Below the pieces are notes generated by a model. The model saw nothing but the letters and a program-made list of their open reading frames with translations, ran no database searches and was not told where the DNA came from. Made by a program: the position numbers and the translations under genes. A DNA stretch of 64,000 nt from Ixodes scapularis (Eukaryota > Arthropoda > Arachnida > Ixodida > Ixodidae): NCBI RefSeq assembly GCF_016920785.2, contig NW_024609846.1, positions 111,962,831 through 112,026,830 of the forward strand, read 5' to 3'. Shown here in pieces: positions 12,939 through 24,450 of this stretch (positions within the stretch are counted from its first letter, which is position 1; each line of letters starts with the position of its first letter).

Positions 12939-13891
12939 GTGCCCAAACAATTCAGCAACATTCCAAAACCTGGAATTCGGTCCCCTCTGCCACTGTTGCA
13001 CATCGACAGAACAAAATCCGTCCCGAGGCGCTTTTTCCGAAGACAAAGAACGTGTTCTCTCCAACGAACCCTTAAACAGAACGCAATTCTTTCTGCTCCG
13101 GTAAACAAGAAAAAAAAAATGAAAGACCGAACAAAAGGTAAGAGGAACGCGCGTCACTTACGGTCCATGTAAACGCTCTTCCTCTATTCTCCCCGAATGC
13201 GCAAGCCTGGGCCATTTTATTCCCTTTACGAACGCGGTCATAAAGAATGCCAAATTCCTTGTCGGAGTGCTTGCTACAGCCACAACTCTTTACGGGTGGG
13301 GTGTGTGTAAAGCTGTTTTAATGCTCGTGAGATATTTCGACGCAACACTTGAAAAGGGGAGGGTTAGCGTCTTCCTCGAGAGAAGTGGCGCGCTTCTGGC
13401 AATATATGTCGCGATACACGCGTCGTTCTTGCGTCCTTTGTTTTGGGTGCGCTATGGCGGTGCCGTAAAAATTACAGTATTTTTCTAAAAGTGGTTTCCA
13501 GGAGCGTTGAATTTCCGACCGACCGTTACGAACAACTCGTCTAGCAGAGAGGATGATTAAACGTGAGTGCGTCGTTCTGAATAAGGCGATGTTAGGACTG
13601 TGGAATTCGTCCATTTCAGCTTCTGTCGACGCCGGTTGGTCGTACACTATTATCTTTTTTTTTTAGATTTTACTTTTTTTTTTAAGTGAAACATTTCTCT
13701 TACACGAAGCGACTGAGGCCAACTCTAGTCACCTGCTTGTGTTTTAGTACATACTATTTTCTGAATTCGACTGCATCTCTCGGACCTCTTTGCTGAAACC
13801 TGAGATGGGAAGGGGCCTTCGTCAGCTGTTTTTGCTCACCTTTTGTTCTTGCTATTCCGCCAACTGGATGCATTATGCATCATTATATTCT
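12939..13891. other. Spacer with no supported gene
   Basis: Composition is slightly more balanced than the DNA to the left, with frames of up to 109 codons on both strands (for example 13318-13647, minus). None matches a family I know. Confidence 0.55.
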
Positions 13892-14286
13892 TACACGTAT
13901 TTTCAGGACTATAGTCCCCGGACTATACATGTTTAAAAGTAGAAGTTTAACTCGTATACGCACTATCCGCAGGTGTAGACTATACAAGATTTTTATTTTT
14001 CTAGAAGCTTTACTGTGTTAGGGCGTGAAGGATTTTACTCGGTGCTCACTCAGTACTGATTTATGAATGATACAGGGATCTTTCTAAGCTACTACAGCGG
14101 GCACTTGTTCTGCTGTACTGTGTATGATACTTTTTACGTTCGGAATAGGCGCTAAGTGTTGACTATGCACTAAGGAAAAACTACGTACCGGGTGCGGACT
14201 ACCTAAGCAAAATCTTTTGTTTCGACCCCAAATTTACCCCTGGGGGTTATACCCTGGCTGTGGACTATGTACCGAAAAATACGGTA
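13892..14286. mobile_element. TA-flanked MITE with degenerate internal repeats
   Basis: TA at 13892-13893 and 14285-14286 flank a 391-bp unit. The left end CACGTATTTTCAGGACTATA corresponds to the inverse of the right end (CCGAAAAATACGG, 14272-14284). Between them a GGACTAT or GACTATAC phrase recurs about five times at irregular spacing (near 13907, 13920, 13977, 14160 and 14262), separated by A/T-rich and GGTG-containing pieces. It has no coding capacity. TA duplication points to a Tc1/mariner-like or other TA-specific class; the exact superfamily is not determinable by eye. Confidence 0.55.
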
Positions 14287-14464
14287 ATAGCCGGTAAAAA
14301 TTGGAAGACAAGATCGCGAGACCAACACCTAACATGTGACTGCGCTGGCTCCCATTCCCTGTGCATGCCTTCATACACACGAGCCTTCTTGCAGAATTAT
14401 TACTACTCCGCTGTTTCTACCGCCCGTTAGCTTCTAATTATTTATTTGGCCTTGAAATCAATAC

Positions 14465-14480
14465 GGGGGGGGGGGGGGGG
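14465..14480. repeat. Poly-G tract, 16 bases
   Basis: Sixteen consecutive G residues follow ATAC. Confidence 0.95.
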
Positions 14481-15649
14481 TGCTCTTGGATATCCCCCCG
14501 GGAGAAACCCAAAAGACGGTGAAGCTTAGGTTTGGCGAGCGGCACTAAATAAAGACCGTTATATCGCGTGAAATGTATGTATGTGTATGCTTGGACGCGC
14601 TTCGGCGAAACTTAATGCGACAGAGAATGTCGTCACCTCAAGACACTGATTACGAAACCATCTTCTCTTCTTACTTTTAGATATACGCAACCTTCATTAA
14701 CATAAGTTTGCTTGTCGGGGATAGTGTTAATTATGTCTGAAACTAGAGAAACCCAGGATTCAGGGTGTACGGAAATGAGGAAACCTCGCCGTTACCTTCA
14801 AAATGCAGGAAACTATATCCCTCTCGTTTCGTCATGGTAACTAGGGTAGATGATATAGTGCCAAATAACAGCCTCACTGCGATATAGGCGCTTCTACGAA
14901 GTTTGCAGCGCACGCAGTCAAATAACCTAGAAGTTTCGCCCAATGAACATAGAGATAATATTTATTTATTTGAAAAAAGTTCTAAAATAAAAGTTTTAAC
15001 AGGTGCAGCTTTTTTTTTTTTTTTTGCTTTTCTTAAGATTAAAATTATATGTCAGTTTGCAGTAATAAAAAAAGGTGAAGCTGAAGAAATACCCGTCATT
15101 TTTATTCTTTAATGTTTTTGTGAAACTTTTTGTTGTCATTTTGACACTTCTGAGCTGCGTTTTTTTTGTTTTTGTTTTTATTTATCAGGAGAACACTGAA
15201 CATATTCAGGGAAATTGAATAACGGCAGTTGAAAAGAGGACTTTATCGCGGGTGCTGCAAATTCCCGGGAGTAATGACGTAACTTTTTTTTCTTTTATTA
15301 ATTTACTAACAATGTTTCTAAGCTGGAGTTTGGAGCCGATTTGATTAGTTCCAACCGGCCTCACAAAGAGCACTAAATCTTAGCGGAGAATTTCAAAGGA
15401 GCGAGTCGTCGGATTCTCTTGTGTGTTTGCGGTACATTGAATTTATTCAGTTTTTCACCCTCTGCGTTTTTTTTTTTATTTTGTTTTTAGTTCCCACGTT
15501 GCCATTTCTTTTCTCTTTTTTTTTTGAGCGAAGGGAGGGAGAGGGGGTTGAAGCGTCCTTAACACTCATATAACAATTGAGGTATTTTTTTGTTTCTTTT
15601 TAATGGACGAGTTCTAAAGGAAGGGAATTGTCTCAGTGTGAGCACAATC
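14481..15649. other. AT-rich spacer
   Basis: No gene is visible. T tracts lie at about 15010-15025, 15160-15180 and 15466-15490. Confidence 0.6.
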
Positions 15650-15930
15650 GAGTTAGGTTTCTACATGCGCGTGTACGTAAAGTTCTGGACAAAACCAACG
15701 AAGAAGTTGTACTCCGTCTCCTAACGGTTTCGCCTTCCCCTCCCTCTCGGCCCATGTACCTACCCCTATTTTTGTGACGTGTCCGACCCCTGCCTGTTTC
15801 TTGCCGTCTTTCGCGTCTATTACTTGAAGAAGGGCGTCCGCCCGAAACGTCGTGTGTACCTCCTGGTCCGCGTATTTTTTCGAGAAGCACAACCTTATTA
15901 CTTGCGATTACGTGTTTTGGCTCATTGTGC
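15650..15930 (+). mobile_element. Penelope-like retroelement 3' end (fragment)
   Basis: The stretch contains the phrase TTGAAGAAGGGCGTCCGCCC followed by GAAACGTCG (15823-15853), an arrangement familiar from the terminal regions of Penelope-like elements in arthropods. Pyrimidine-rich sequence precedes it and a T run with GAGAAGCACAACC follows. No reverse transcriptase or GIY-YIG endonuclease motif is readable upstream, so only a 5'-truncated end remains. The overlapping open frames (for example 15779-16024) are not proteins of this element in any form I recognise. The limits are approximate. Confidence 0.5.
15823..15853 (+). ncRNA. Degenerate hammerhead-ribozyme-like motif
   Basis: The hammerhead core is CUGANGA, stem II, then GAAA. 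Here UUGAAGA is followed by a GGGCG/CGCCC-type hairpin and GAAAC. The first C of the core is replaced by U, a change expected to abolish cleavage. Penelope-like elements are known to carry minimal hammerhead motifs, which fits the host fragment. No activity is implied. Confidence 0.4.
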
Positions 15931-16598
15931 TCGGCAGCGACCCCATTCTCTTGGCTGCAGGGACATGCAACTTCGAACTACGCACACCGTCATTACGGCG
16001 GCGAGAAAAAACTACTTCCGCTGAGCGTCGGCGGGTTGCGAGATAAGCGACTTACAGCATCCAGCTATCAGCAGCACACCTGAGCAGAGCGCTGTCGATA
16101 AATATAGCCGGATATTCATGTGCGTAAATCTCGCAACCGGCAGACGACTTGTGTAAGTGGTGGAAACGGTAGAAATCATTGCCGGCATGACACGGCCGGG
16201 TGGTGCGAGGCCGCATGCTCCTGTGTCTTGATTGGTTCTGTCAACGACTGCATACATGCTTCTGTTGATTATTTGACATAAATATAGGTCGTTCTTCTTC
16301 AGGGTTCGAACTGCAATTACCGAACAATATATCGCGTTCTGCAGATCTTACTAGAGTGCACCAAATTCTTCTGTGGTATCGCTTCAATAACTCACTCAAT
16401 TCTTTAATCCCATTTCTTTCATTTCCTTTCCCTTCCTTTGATTTAACGTTTCTGCTTTTCTGAGTGTAAGTTCATAATTCCCTGTAGAACAACTTCTTCT
16501 ACTCTACCTTCTCTGTATATATGTTCTTCTCTTTCTCTCTCTCACACTCTCTCTATCTCTCTCTACCTATATATCTTCTTCACTTGGCGAGCTTCGGA
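15931..16598. other. Spacer between two retroelement fragments
   Basis: No gene is supported. A pyrimidine-rich tract (about 16490-16580) with CT repeats lies immediately before the LINE fragment. Confidence 0.55.
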
Positions 16599-16960
16599 TT
16601 ACTGGAACCTGAAGAGATGAAGTGCAACACCTGCACCGGGAACAACCTGGCAACGCTACAGCACGCAATTTGGAACTGCAAAGGACTGGACAGACAGAGG
16701 AGGGAACCGCTCGAAGCCTTCCCAGAAGAGGACAGACCGAGACTTGTGGGCGAAAGGGTCCGCCCCAAGCATAGAAAAGCCATCCTCGATATTCAATGGG
16801 GGATTCCGTAAGCTACTCTGAAATCCACCCCCTCATCTAGTCTTGACGTAACCACCTCCTCCAACACCCATAGACTCTTAATCTTACCCCTTTTTGCCTC
16901 GGGGTAACTCGGAGAAAGCAGGCGATCTTCAGATGAATTGAATGCATGTTTTTACTTTCA
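16599..16960 (+). pseudogene. LINE ORF2 C-terminal fragment with 3' UTR
   Basis: The last about 65 codons of a non-LTR retrotransposon ORF2 are readable, ending at a stop near 16811. The key signature is a C-x2-C-x9-H-x4-C motif (CNTCTGNNLATLQHAIWNC), typical of the cysteine motif after the reverse transcriptase or RNase H region in I/R1/Jockey-group LINEs. The tail is charged (RPKHRKAILDIQWGIP). About 150 bases of probable 3' UTR follow. Everything upstream of the motif is missing or replaced by CT-rich sequence, so this is a dead 5'-truncated copy. The clade is uncertain. Confidence 0.6.
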
Positions 16961-17171
16961 CCCTTACTTGTACTTTACGCAATAGAGCACACAGCCCAAA
17001 GGTCTCAATAGAGTAAATGAAACCCGGTATTTTGGTCCGTCTATATTAATTACGAATTGAAGAATGCTGAAACTCTGTCAGACTCTGACGCTAGCGGGGG
17101 GTGTAGGATGCCGAAGTTTGAGAAAACTTGCATGACGTTGTCTGGATCGCGAGATAAATGAGAAAAACCGA

Positions 17172-17404
17172 TATGTCTCTATTAGCCCACGCCCACCTAA
17201 GCCTAACATTGTCAGAACAAGAAATAAAATTGCGGGCGCTTGTGCAATTTATTTCGGTAAAACAAACTTGTCAGTACGAAAGACAATTTTATTTTTAGTT
17301 GCTGAGTAGTTTGCTTAGTTGGAATAAATGCCACAGGCACCCCCGTGTTTTTTCTTGTCTTGACAAAATTAGGCTTAGATGATGTTGGCTTATAGAGAAA
17401 TGTC
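17172..17404. repeat. Foldback repeat, copy 1
   Basis: The left arm (17172-17285, containing CACCTAAGCCTAACATTGTC) and the right arm (about 17295-17404, containing GACAAAATTAGGCTTAGATG) are diverged inverted copies, matching through blocks such as TCTCTATTAGCC and GGCTTATAGAGA. A related sequence lies at 24281-24450, so this is an interspersed family. Its ends and duplication are not defined. Confidence 0.6.
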
Positions 17405-18939
17405 GTCTTTCTTTATGATTACATCCAGGTAACGACATGTTCTAATATATTTTGCATCCTATCCCCACCTGTAACGTCACACTTTGACGCAGTTTCAACT
17501 TTCTGCACTGCTTTGTTTATTTATACAAGTCGAAGAACCCGGTTCTATTTTCTCGGTCAAACCCCGTACATCAACTGCCATGGATTGTGGCTAACATCGC
17601 CTTGTGGCTAACATCGCATTAAATAGCAGTATTAATTAAACTATTTCTAGAAATATTATTTTTCTTCCTAACGCCTTGGCAATTTTATGGTTCGTGAACT
17701 GACCGCGATGTGCGGGCGATGACCATTTGTGCACACATCAGTGTGATCAAACACGCATCGTCCCCACCTCGCAGTCGTCGAGTGGGAGAACGCGTTTGCG
17801 CTACAGAACTAATATTCACGATATATGCGTTGGAATCCATATATTAAGCTAATATTATATTATTCAAATCTATTGAAATTTGTAGGAACACTCTTTCTGC
17901 ATCTCACAATACAGTTTGTGAACCGATCATGGCGTGCACAGGGGGGTAGAACATAAAGCTGAATATCCATCTAATCCTAAAGAAATAATTCGGTTTCATA
18001 TTCTAACCTTCGCATGCACATACGCACACCAGCAGTAAGAAAAAATTTACATAGGTCCGATGCTGCAATGTACCCCACGGCCTCCTCGAAAATCCATCGA
18101 ACGGTTCGCATTGGAACCTTTTCTTTTTTCCCGCAAGGAAGAACATTTCAAGAAGACGAAGCCCTTGTTGCGTCATAACATGGGTCATTCCCTACGTCAA
18201 ACGGCTACGTATAAGGCGTAATCTTCAACGAGGCATCCCTGAGGTATCCGACGCGAGTTTGAGCAAACCGCAAGGGAGACAGTTGAAATATATTACCCGT
18301 TAGCATGAGTGCTTCTTCACAAAAGATTTCTTTTCTCGGCGAGCGTTTGGAAGAAGCTAGACTCGAGAGAATCGCAGCGCAGACTAAGTAATCGATGTGT
18401 GGCGCCAGACTGCCAGGCGGTGGCCACTTAGGAAAACGCCCGGCGCTCTTTGACGCCTCTGCTACGCGTGCGACAAGAAAGAGCTGCCCAAATCTTTTTG
18501 GCCGCTTGCCCATAACGACTAAATAAATCATTCCGAAGCCGGGAGTTTGCCTGCCTCATGTTTGTCCCCGTTTCTGCTTTTAGTAAAGAAAGAGTTTTCT
18601 TGCACTAGATATAGTTTAATGTCGTTTACTAATTGCCTTCGCTTTTTTTTTTTTTTGCATGGATATTGCAGGATATTTGGATAAGACATTTCGCGGAAAA
18701 GAAACACGCACTCAAGAACTTTCAGGGTTGCCACTCAAGGGTGAACGTAACTGAACGTGCGAGGCACACACTTGGAAACTCGAAACGCAATACAACGATG
18801 AGTTAGGTAGTAAATAAAGGCACTCAAACTTTTCATAAGGCTTTCCTTCGCCTAAACCTACTTTAATGCTCTCTAGCTCTGGTGACGTAAGCTATAGCTT
18901 TCTTCATAGCACCTGTATACAGCTATAGTCCCTTATAAG
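17405..18939. other. Spacer with no supported gene
   Basis: Ordinary AT-rich sequence. A minus-strand frame at 18205-18531 (108 codons) and its neighbours have no recognisable motif. A T tract lies at 18642-18655. Confidence 0.55.
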
Positions 18940-19242
18940 GTGAGCACAACAGGGGAAGGGGGGATCTTCACGTTGTCCCGCATCCAGCGCGAGCTTTGTG
19001 TACTTTCGACAACCCTGCGGCGTCTTGCCCACCTCGAGCTCGCGTGCGCAGCCAAAGCATGCTCGGCGAAAGGCTTGGAACGCGTGTTCGAAGCAGGGCC
19101 TTCGGAAGACACACCCTGCAGCTCTGACTCTGCCAGTGATCCTAATAACGGCCATATGTTGCTATCCCAGAGCTTGCTGGATGCCTGCGAGACGCCGAGC
19201 TCTAAAATCAGGCGACGGTGAAACGTTTTTAGTTCAATAAAT
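18940..19242 (+). CDS. Weak candidate 3'-terminal exon
   Basis: An open frame ends at a stop near 19221 and is followed about 20 bases later by AATAAATAAA, a poly(A) signal in the right place. The protein composition is balanced, with an Ala/Leu-rich stretch (TLRRLAHLELACAAKACSAK) and a Ser/Asp-rich acidic segment before a basic end (SSKIRRR). The region is richer in GC than its flanks. No domain is recognised. No clear upstream splice acceptor with a pyrimidine tract is visible, and the antisense strand is also open. It could be a terminal exon of an unknown gene or a chance frame. Confidence 0.22.
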
Positions 19243-19291
19243 AAAAGAAACAGGGTAAATTAGATCAGTCGTCCCAGTTCGGAACTCGCTA

Positions 19292-19465
19292 CAAGCCTGA
19301 GGTTATAATTATAGTGCAATTAAATGCAAAGGTGCAAGCGAGCTGGACAAGAATGACGAAAATAACGGTAGCTCACCAGTCACCTAGCTGTGTTTGGAGA
19401 TTTATGTTTGTCCTTTGTCCCTCTTGTTCCCCTTCTCCAGGGATTATTTTCGTCAAGCCTGAGGT
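19292..19465 (-). mobile_element. tRNA-SINE family copy with 5' inversion and 12-bp target duplication
   Basis: CAAGCCTGAGGT occurs at 19292-19303 and again at 19454-19465. Between them lie two pieces of the SINE also seen at 39.1-39.5 kb, in opposite orientations. Bases 19304-19365 are the inverse of the SINE 3' tail (compare 39195-39254). Bases 19366-19453 are the SINE body in plus orientation (compare 39112-39198). Read on the minus strand, this is duplication, inverted 5' segment, sense 3' tail, duplication. That is the layout produced by twin priming during target-primed reverse transcription. About 11 bases (TTATTTTCGTC) at the junction are present in both pieces. The tRNA-like head is absent. 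Confidence 0.75.
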
Positions 19466-20102
19466 ATTTTATTATGTCGTGCGTCTATCGAGTGCAGGAA
19501 TGCCCAACACTTGGTTAGTTAATCCACCTAATTATTATGTTTCCACGAAGCGTCCTTGGGGGGAGGGGGGTCTTCATAGTGCACTGAAACTACTAAATGA
19601 TGTAGTACATTTACAAAAATGAAAGTTCATGATTGGCTCATCTGCACTTTACTATGTAAATTGCACGGAAGAAAAGAGAGGGTCTGCGATTCAAAGAGCT
19701 AAAGAGGCTTTGATTCGTCTAACTTCGGCGTCAAGTCAGTGCCGCAAGTCGGTGCCGTTTATACCGAAACAGTCCGGCAGCCTTTTGAAGGCGCCGACTG
19801 TCTAGCTTTACTATGGATGGGCGTCTGGCAACCGTGAACTGATACGTAACATCCGCCATCTTATGTTGTTTGCGCGCACCAAGCAATCGCCAACTCTCAC
19901 TTTATTACACGCCAGATTTTGTTTCTGCAGAGTGGGCTTGCTCCAGCGGGCCTAAAAAACCTTGCAATAAAAAAACGTAATTATTCGTCGGAAATGTATT
20001 AACCTCGTCGTAAATGACGAACTGGGAATTTATAGGCAAACTTATATTACATTATGCTGCCCTAAGTCTAATAGACATTCTCGAAGCAAACAATAAAACT
20101 CC
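19466..20102. other. Spacer with no supported gene
   Basis: Mixed composition with no recognised motif. It includes a G-rich patch near 19558-19570. Confidence 0.55.
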
Positions 20103-20464
20103 CTAATGGACCTTTTCCGAGAAGCGTCTGCGCACGCGCGAGCGCCCGATGCGGAGCGGCGGAAGTCGGCACGAAAAATCGAGGAAATTCGGAAGGAAGA
20201 TGTGGATCAGCGAGTAGAACACGTAATTGCAGCTTATATATAATTCTGTTACACAAAAAAATTAAGTGGACGGAAATAAAAACATGACGTGTAGGTGGAC
20301 GCCACGGATGCCTTTCTTTAAAGTCGCGTTGGGCACGCGCCGCAACTCAGAGAACGAAGAAACTGGTAGCGTTATCGATTGGTAGCGCGGGTAGGTCACT
20401 TTCCCGATTTTTAGTTTGTGCAGCCACCGCCTGACGCCGTCGGTATATGGAAAAGGTCCATTGT
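20103..20464. mobile_element. MITE-like element with ATGGACCTTTTCC termini
   Basis: TAATGGACCTTTTCC (from 20104) and its inverse GGAAAAGGTCCATTG (20449-20463) face each other about 360 bases apart. The interior has GC-rich patches (CGCACGCGCGAGCGCCC) and no coding frame of note. The flanking duplication is not clear: TA-like bases are present on both sides but do not settle the class. Confidence 0.5.
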
Positions 20465-20696
20465 AGCGACGACGAACGCATTCAAATTCACTTCTTTTGC
20501 TCGATGAATCAATGATAGGACTAAATTGGCACCCCCAACGTCATAAATGCTGGCTTTTTTTTAGAGGTTGGGGGGGAGGGGGGAGGGTTTGATTTGTATC
20601 ATTTTCGCAGGTGCAGCCTGCGTAATATTGTTTTTGATCAAGTACCGTAAAAACCTCGAAAGCCATTAAGAGTATAAATGTTTCATTTTAAATCCG

Positions 20697-20719
20697 CCCC
20701 CCCCCCCCCCCCCCCCCCC
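20697..20719. repeat. Poly-C tract, 23 bases
   Basis: Twenty-three consecutive C residues follow AAATCCG. Confidence 0.97.
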
Positions 20720-21445
20720 GTTGACGCTACGTTCTGATGCAGCCATTATCAAGCAGCGACAAAAGTGCCTCGTCACGGCGCTCATCGAATTTGTCTTTTG
20801 CCATCACCGACTGAACCATTTACACACACTGAATACTACGCCGCTATCTTGCGCTCTTTTCTATGCCTGATTAGCCTATGGCTGGCGATAGCAAACCCAG
20901 AAGGACCGCCATGACGATACACTTGGAACGCTGCCTGATTAACACCGTCGGATCGCATCGTCGACTGCGGTCGTACTTAACCTGAAACGGAGTCTGCAAT
21001 ACGATTCACCGAATCATCATCCAGGATACATCGTGGCACTCCAATTTAACAGCCGGCCGCGTCGGTCCAACGTGCGGAACTCGACGTCAGCCTGTACATC
21101 TCCAGTGGGAGTGTGTTCTGCCCACGGTATACCTCGACGGCTGCGGGGCGTCGAGTTTTTCTACCCCACCCACCTCGATCGACCGCGGCGCACGAATTGG
21201 GTGACAGGTTGCATCGTCAGCGTTGGCCTAAGTCTCGCGTTCATTCTGCGAAAAATTGACTTAACACGCGTCCCGGCTGAACGCTCGCGTACTCGAGGCC
21301 AATTTTTGTACCGAGGTCGACGAAGGTAGGTGGCGTAGTCCAGCTTGCGAATTTTGCTATTTAGACCGTGTACTTCGTTTTATTCCAAGTCCGGACGCTA
21401 TCAACGCTACGAACCAATAAGGCCGATGGAGCTTCTTAGAGAGCG
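20720..21445. other. GC- and CpG-richer stretch, no assigned gene
   Basis: Composition shifts toward GC with frequent CG dinucleotides. A 98-codon plus-strand frame (21033-21329) ends next to GAAGGTAGGTGG, which resembles a splice donor. The protein has no recognisable motif, and other frames across it are partly open too. This might be the 5' part of a gene or an unrecognised repeat. Confidence 0.4.
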
Positions 21446-21592
21446 CTATGCGAAGAGCAAGTCGTCTGCTTCTTGGGCAGGAATTCCGGGGACGTCAAAA
21501 CGATGCCGAGCGCTGATTGGCTTCGATTGAAAGTATAGTGGCCAGACCTCAACGTTAGATGCAAGAAGCAGACGAACTTGCGCTCTGCATAG
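21446..21592. repeat. Hairpin repeat, copy 1 of the GTCTGCTTCTTG family
   Basis: The left arm (21446-21475, CTATGCGAAGAGCAAGTCG and onward) and the right arm (21562-21592) are inverted copies about 86 bases apart. The left arm plus inner flank, including GACGTCAAAACG and GCGCTGATTGGCT, recurs at 63584-63660, so this is a dispersed family. Confidence 0.6.
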
Positions 21593-24280
21593 GCACAGAC
21601 AGTGTAAGGAACGCTGGGCGTGGATTGTAATCCAAGCTTCTTGCTTCGCGATACGTTTTTCGGTTTTCTTATTGGCTGCTGCCGCAACCTCATTATCTTT
21701 GGAGAGTCACGATGCTATAAGACTGTAAGGGAGCGGTGCGACACCTATGGGTCGCTCCGCCTTGGCAGATGGTTGGCAGCGCCAAGAGTGGCAGCGTCGA
21801 GGCTACGTCGCAAAGTGAAGCGCTGGCTAACCGTACCCTTCTAATGCGCCTGCAGGCGCTTTGGCCACTTCTGCGCCTTCCCCCGGCGGTGGTTCTCGAT
21901 CTCGCTGCTGCGGAGTAAAGGTTTTGCGCCTTGACGTTCGAAACCCACCCACGTTCAGCGTTGCCCTGTGTGTGTGTATTCCGTCATTTGACTCCCAGGA
22001 GTTGCTCGGTGCTCCGGTCTAATCGTGTGTCTCGCGACAGCTGTGGGCGGTAACAACGACTGCACACCGCCATGGTTTTCGTTTATCTATGCCGGAAGAC
22101 GCCCCCACGAAGCGGTTGTGTGTTGGACGGCCCGGAGATCACTACCGGACGACATTCACCAGTACCAGTAATTGATCAAATATAAAAGTACTTTTCGTTC
22201 ATTTTATTATCGAATTGCTCTCCACTCGCTGGAGGATTGAGTAAACGTATATGGAGTTCTTCACCGGCGCCTCGAGGGGATCTGTGTTTTCAATATCCAG
22301 GTCTTATGTAGAATAAAAGTTAGCGCCGACTGTGGCCCGGAACTTTTCGTATTGCGCTACGCTCAGGTGAGCGGATGTCGATTGGAAACTTTGGCTGCTA
22401 CACAGAATGGCCATGCCAGTCAGATTGTGGCCTATGCGAAATGATTCTGCTCGGAGCCGCACCGTGGCGCTAGTGTCTCTTCGCGCGCTTCCATATGTCT
22501 ATCCAGTCAAGTACGACGAATGAGTCGCGACGTTGCATTTTCAGTCCGCGCATTTGTTGTTTGCATTGCAACTATCTTTTATATCCGTTCGGGCTTAAAA
22601 TGATACGAAATGTAGTTGGTGTTGGCCCTGTGAGACATATTGAGGTCCAGGCAGGAATCGCCGCTTTATAAACATTTGCAATTGCAGGCTAGCGTCGACC
22701 AATAGAACATGATCAAACAATTTTCGCCTAGTAATTACATCAGCTGATACGCCATACTCACTGCCCTATGGCTAACCTTTAGTTGAGTGGAAAAAAATAT
22801 GTAAAACGCGGAAACAACCAATGATTTGGCGTTCGAGCGATCCGTGTCATTTTCCGATTTCTCGCGCGCTCAGTTTAGGAAGTGGGGTCTTGCATGTCAG
22901 CGTCGCTTACTTTTGGTCAACCACCTCGCCTTGACGTAATAGCTTCGCTTTACAGTCCATGCGAACAGCCTTCCATTGGTCGGAATTGGACCGGCATTTG
23001 TCTGATACTGGACGACTGACTGTCGCTGCAAAACAAAAACTAACATTTGTCGGACGTTTCCACCAAAGGCATAAAAAAAGGATTGCGGAGAAACCGCGAA
23101 AAAACATAAAGAGACAGCCTGGATAGAGGCAAGAAGTTCCGCGGTTTCGCAAAGTCTCGAAAGCTTGACTTACGCGTCGATTGCGCCTGACAACCGGAGT
23201 GCCCGAAGGGCGAAAGAGCCACGGTTTCGAGCAGCAATCCGCCGTTCCATTGTGGGGGAAGGCCCCGTGCGATTCGGGTAGGAATGTTTCGTTTGCGAAA
23301 GCCCCCGTTGAAATAGTCCTTGCACTTCAAAAGAACTGTCTTTCCCCTTGAGCGTTGTCTTTATTTTTGCTCTAGTTCTCATTGGGAGACTACGTTTTTT
23401 TCTTTTTTCTTGTTAGACCTAGAGGAAAGCGTATGCGATGAAAGAGTTTCCCGCGAGCAGGACTAAAGTGAAAGAAGATTTTTGTTCGTTTGTTTTTCTA
23501 AGGAAACTTTTCCTATGTTTAACAATATTTTTGAATACAAAACAACAGCTTGTTGTTGTCCTCTGTTTCGTAAAAGGGCGAAATGCGCCGAACACGTTCC
23601 ATTTGATATGCAAAATCCAGCAGGGGGCCGTGCGAAGTTGTGCTTTAGAAATAGCAGGTAGCGATGGCTCGAGGGCGAACAAGATATTTTCGCTGTACCT
23701 GGAATAAACACGTAAGCGTCTCGAGAGGATGCAAAGTAATATCGAGAAGTTGTTTTATTTGGGTTTCGTGATCAGAAGTGAGAATTCAAAAGAAAAGATT
23801 TTAGACTCATTTTTATACGATTAGCTATTAAAGACGTCAACGTAGTGGAAATTGAGGGTGTAAACGGAGTGTACATTAGAAAAGAAACTGAAAATAATGC
23901 TAATGATCTGTCTGTGATTGTGACCGGTAAGCGTACACTTATTGCAACAATGATTTGTGTCATAATATGCAGTTCAAAAGCTAGATAACTACAAAGACTA
24001 TAGTTGTTGTTGTTTTTCAATTGGTTTCACGCGAAATCAGTGCTACGCTACGGTGACTCTTGTTCTGTCTCAGTATGCGATGCTTATGAGAAAATGAATA
24101 GAATAAAAAGTATCGGGTTCGATCTAGAAACTTAAATCCGGTTTTTCGGCCCCTATATATAATCGGCGCATTGTAGGACCCAGAAACTCCATCAGAATAG
24201 TACCCTAACGGAAGGGATAGGATGAGAAAGTATGAGAACGAGACGTTACCTTCATAAAAAAAAAAAAAAAGGGAAAGCCG
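21593..24280. other. GC-richer to mixed spacer; possible TATA box at 22181
   Basis: The first 350 bases are CpG-rich and hold a 60-codon frame (21736-21918), starting MRHLWVAPPW and ending in an Ala/Leu-rich tail (PPAVVLDLAAAE). It is not assignable. A TATAAAAG lies at 22181-22188 and an AATAAAAG near 22312, an arrangement seen in LTRs as well as promoters, but I could not find TG/CA ends with duplications. Frames on both strands at 22900-23710 overlap each other and match nothing I know. Confidence 0.4.
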
Positions 24281-24450
24281 AAATGTGTTTATGAGCTAGC
24301 CGACGTTCACCTAAGCCCAATTTCGTCCAAAGAAGAAATACCAGTGTGGACGCCTGTGGCATTTGTTTTAGTAAAACAAACTTGTCGGCAAGAACTACAA
24401 TATTGTTTTCTTTCTCACTGACAAGTGTCTGCTTGGGGACACACATATGC
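24281..24450. repeat. Interspersed repeat, copy 2 of the 17172 family
   Basis: It aligns by eye with 17175-17340 through CACCTAAGCC, GAAGAAATA or ACAAGAAATA, and GTAAAACAAACTTGTC, followed by TTGTTTTC or TTTTATTT and CTGCTTGG or TTGCTTAG. Only the left-arm half of the foldback is clearly present. Confidence 0.55.
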
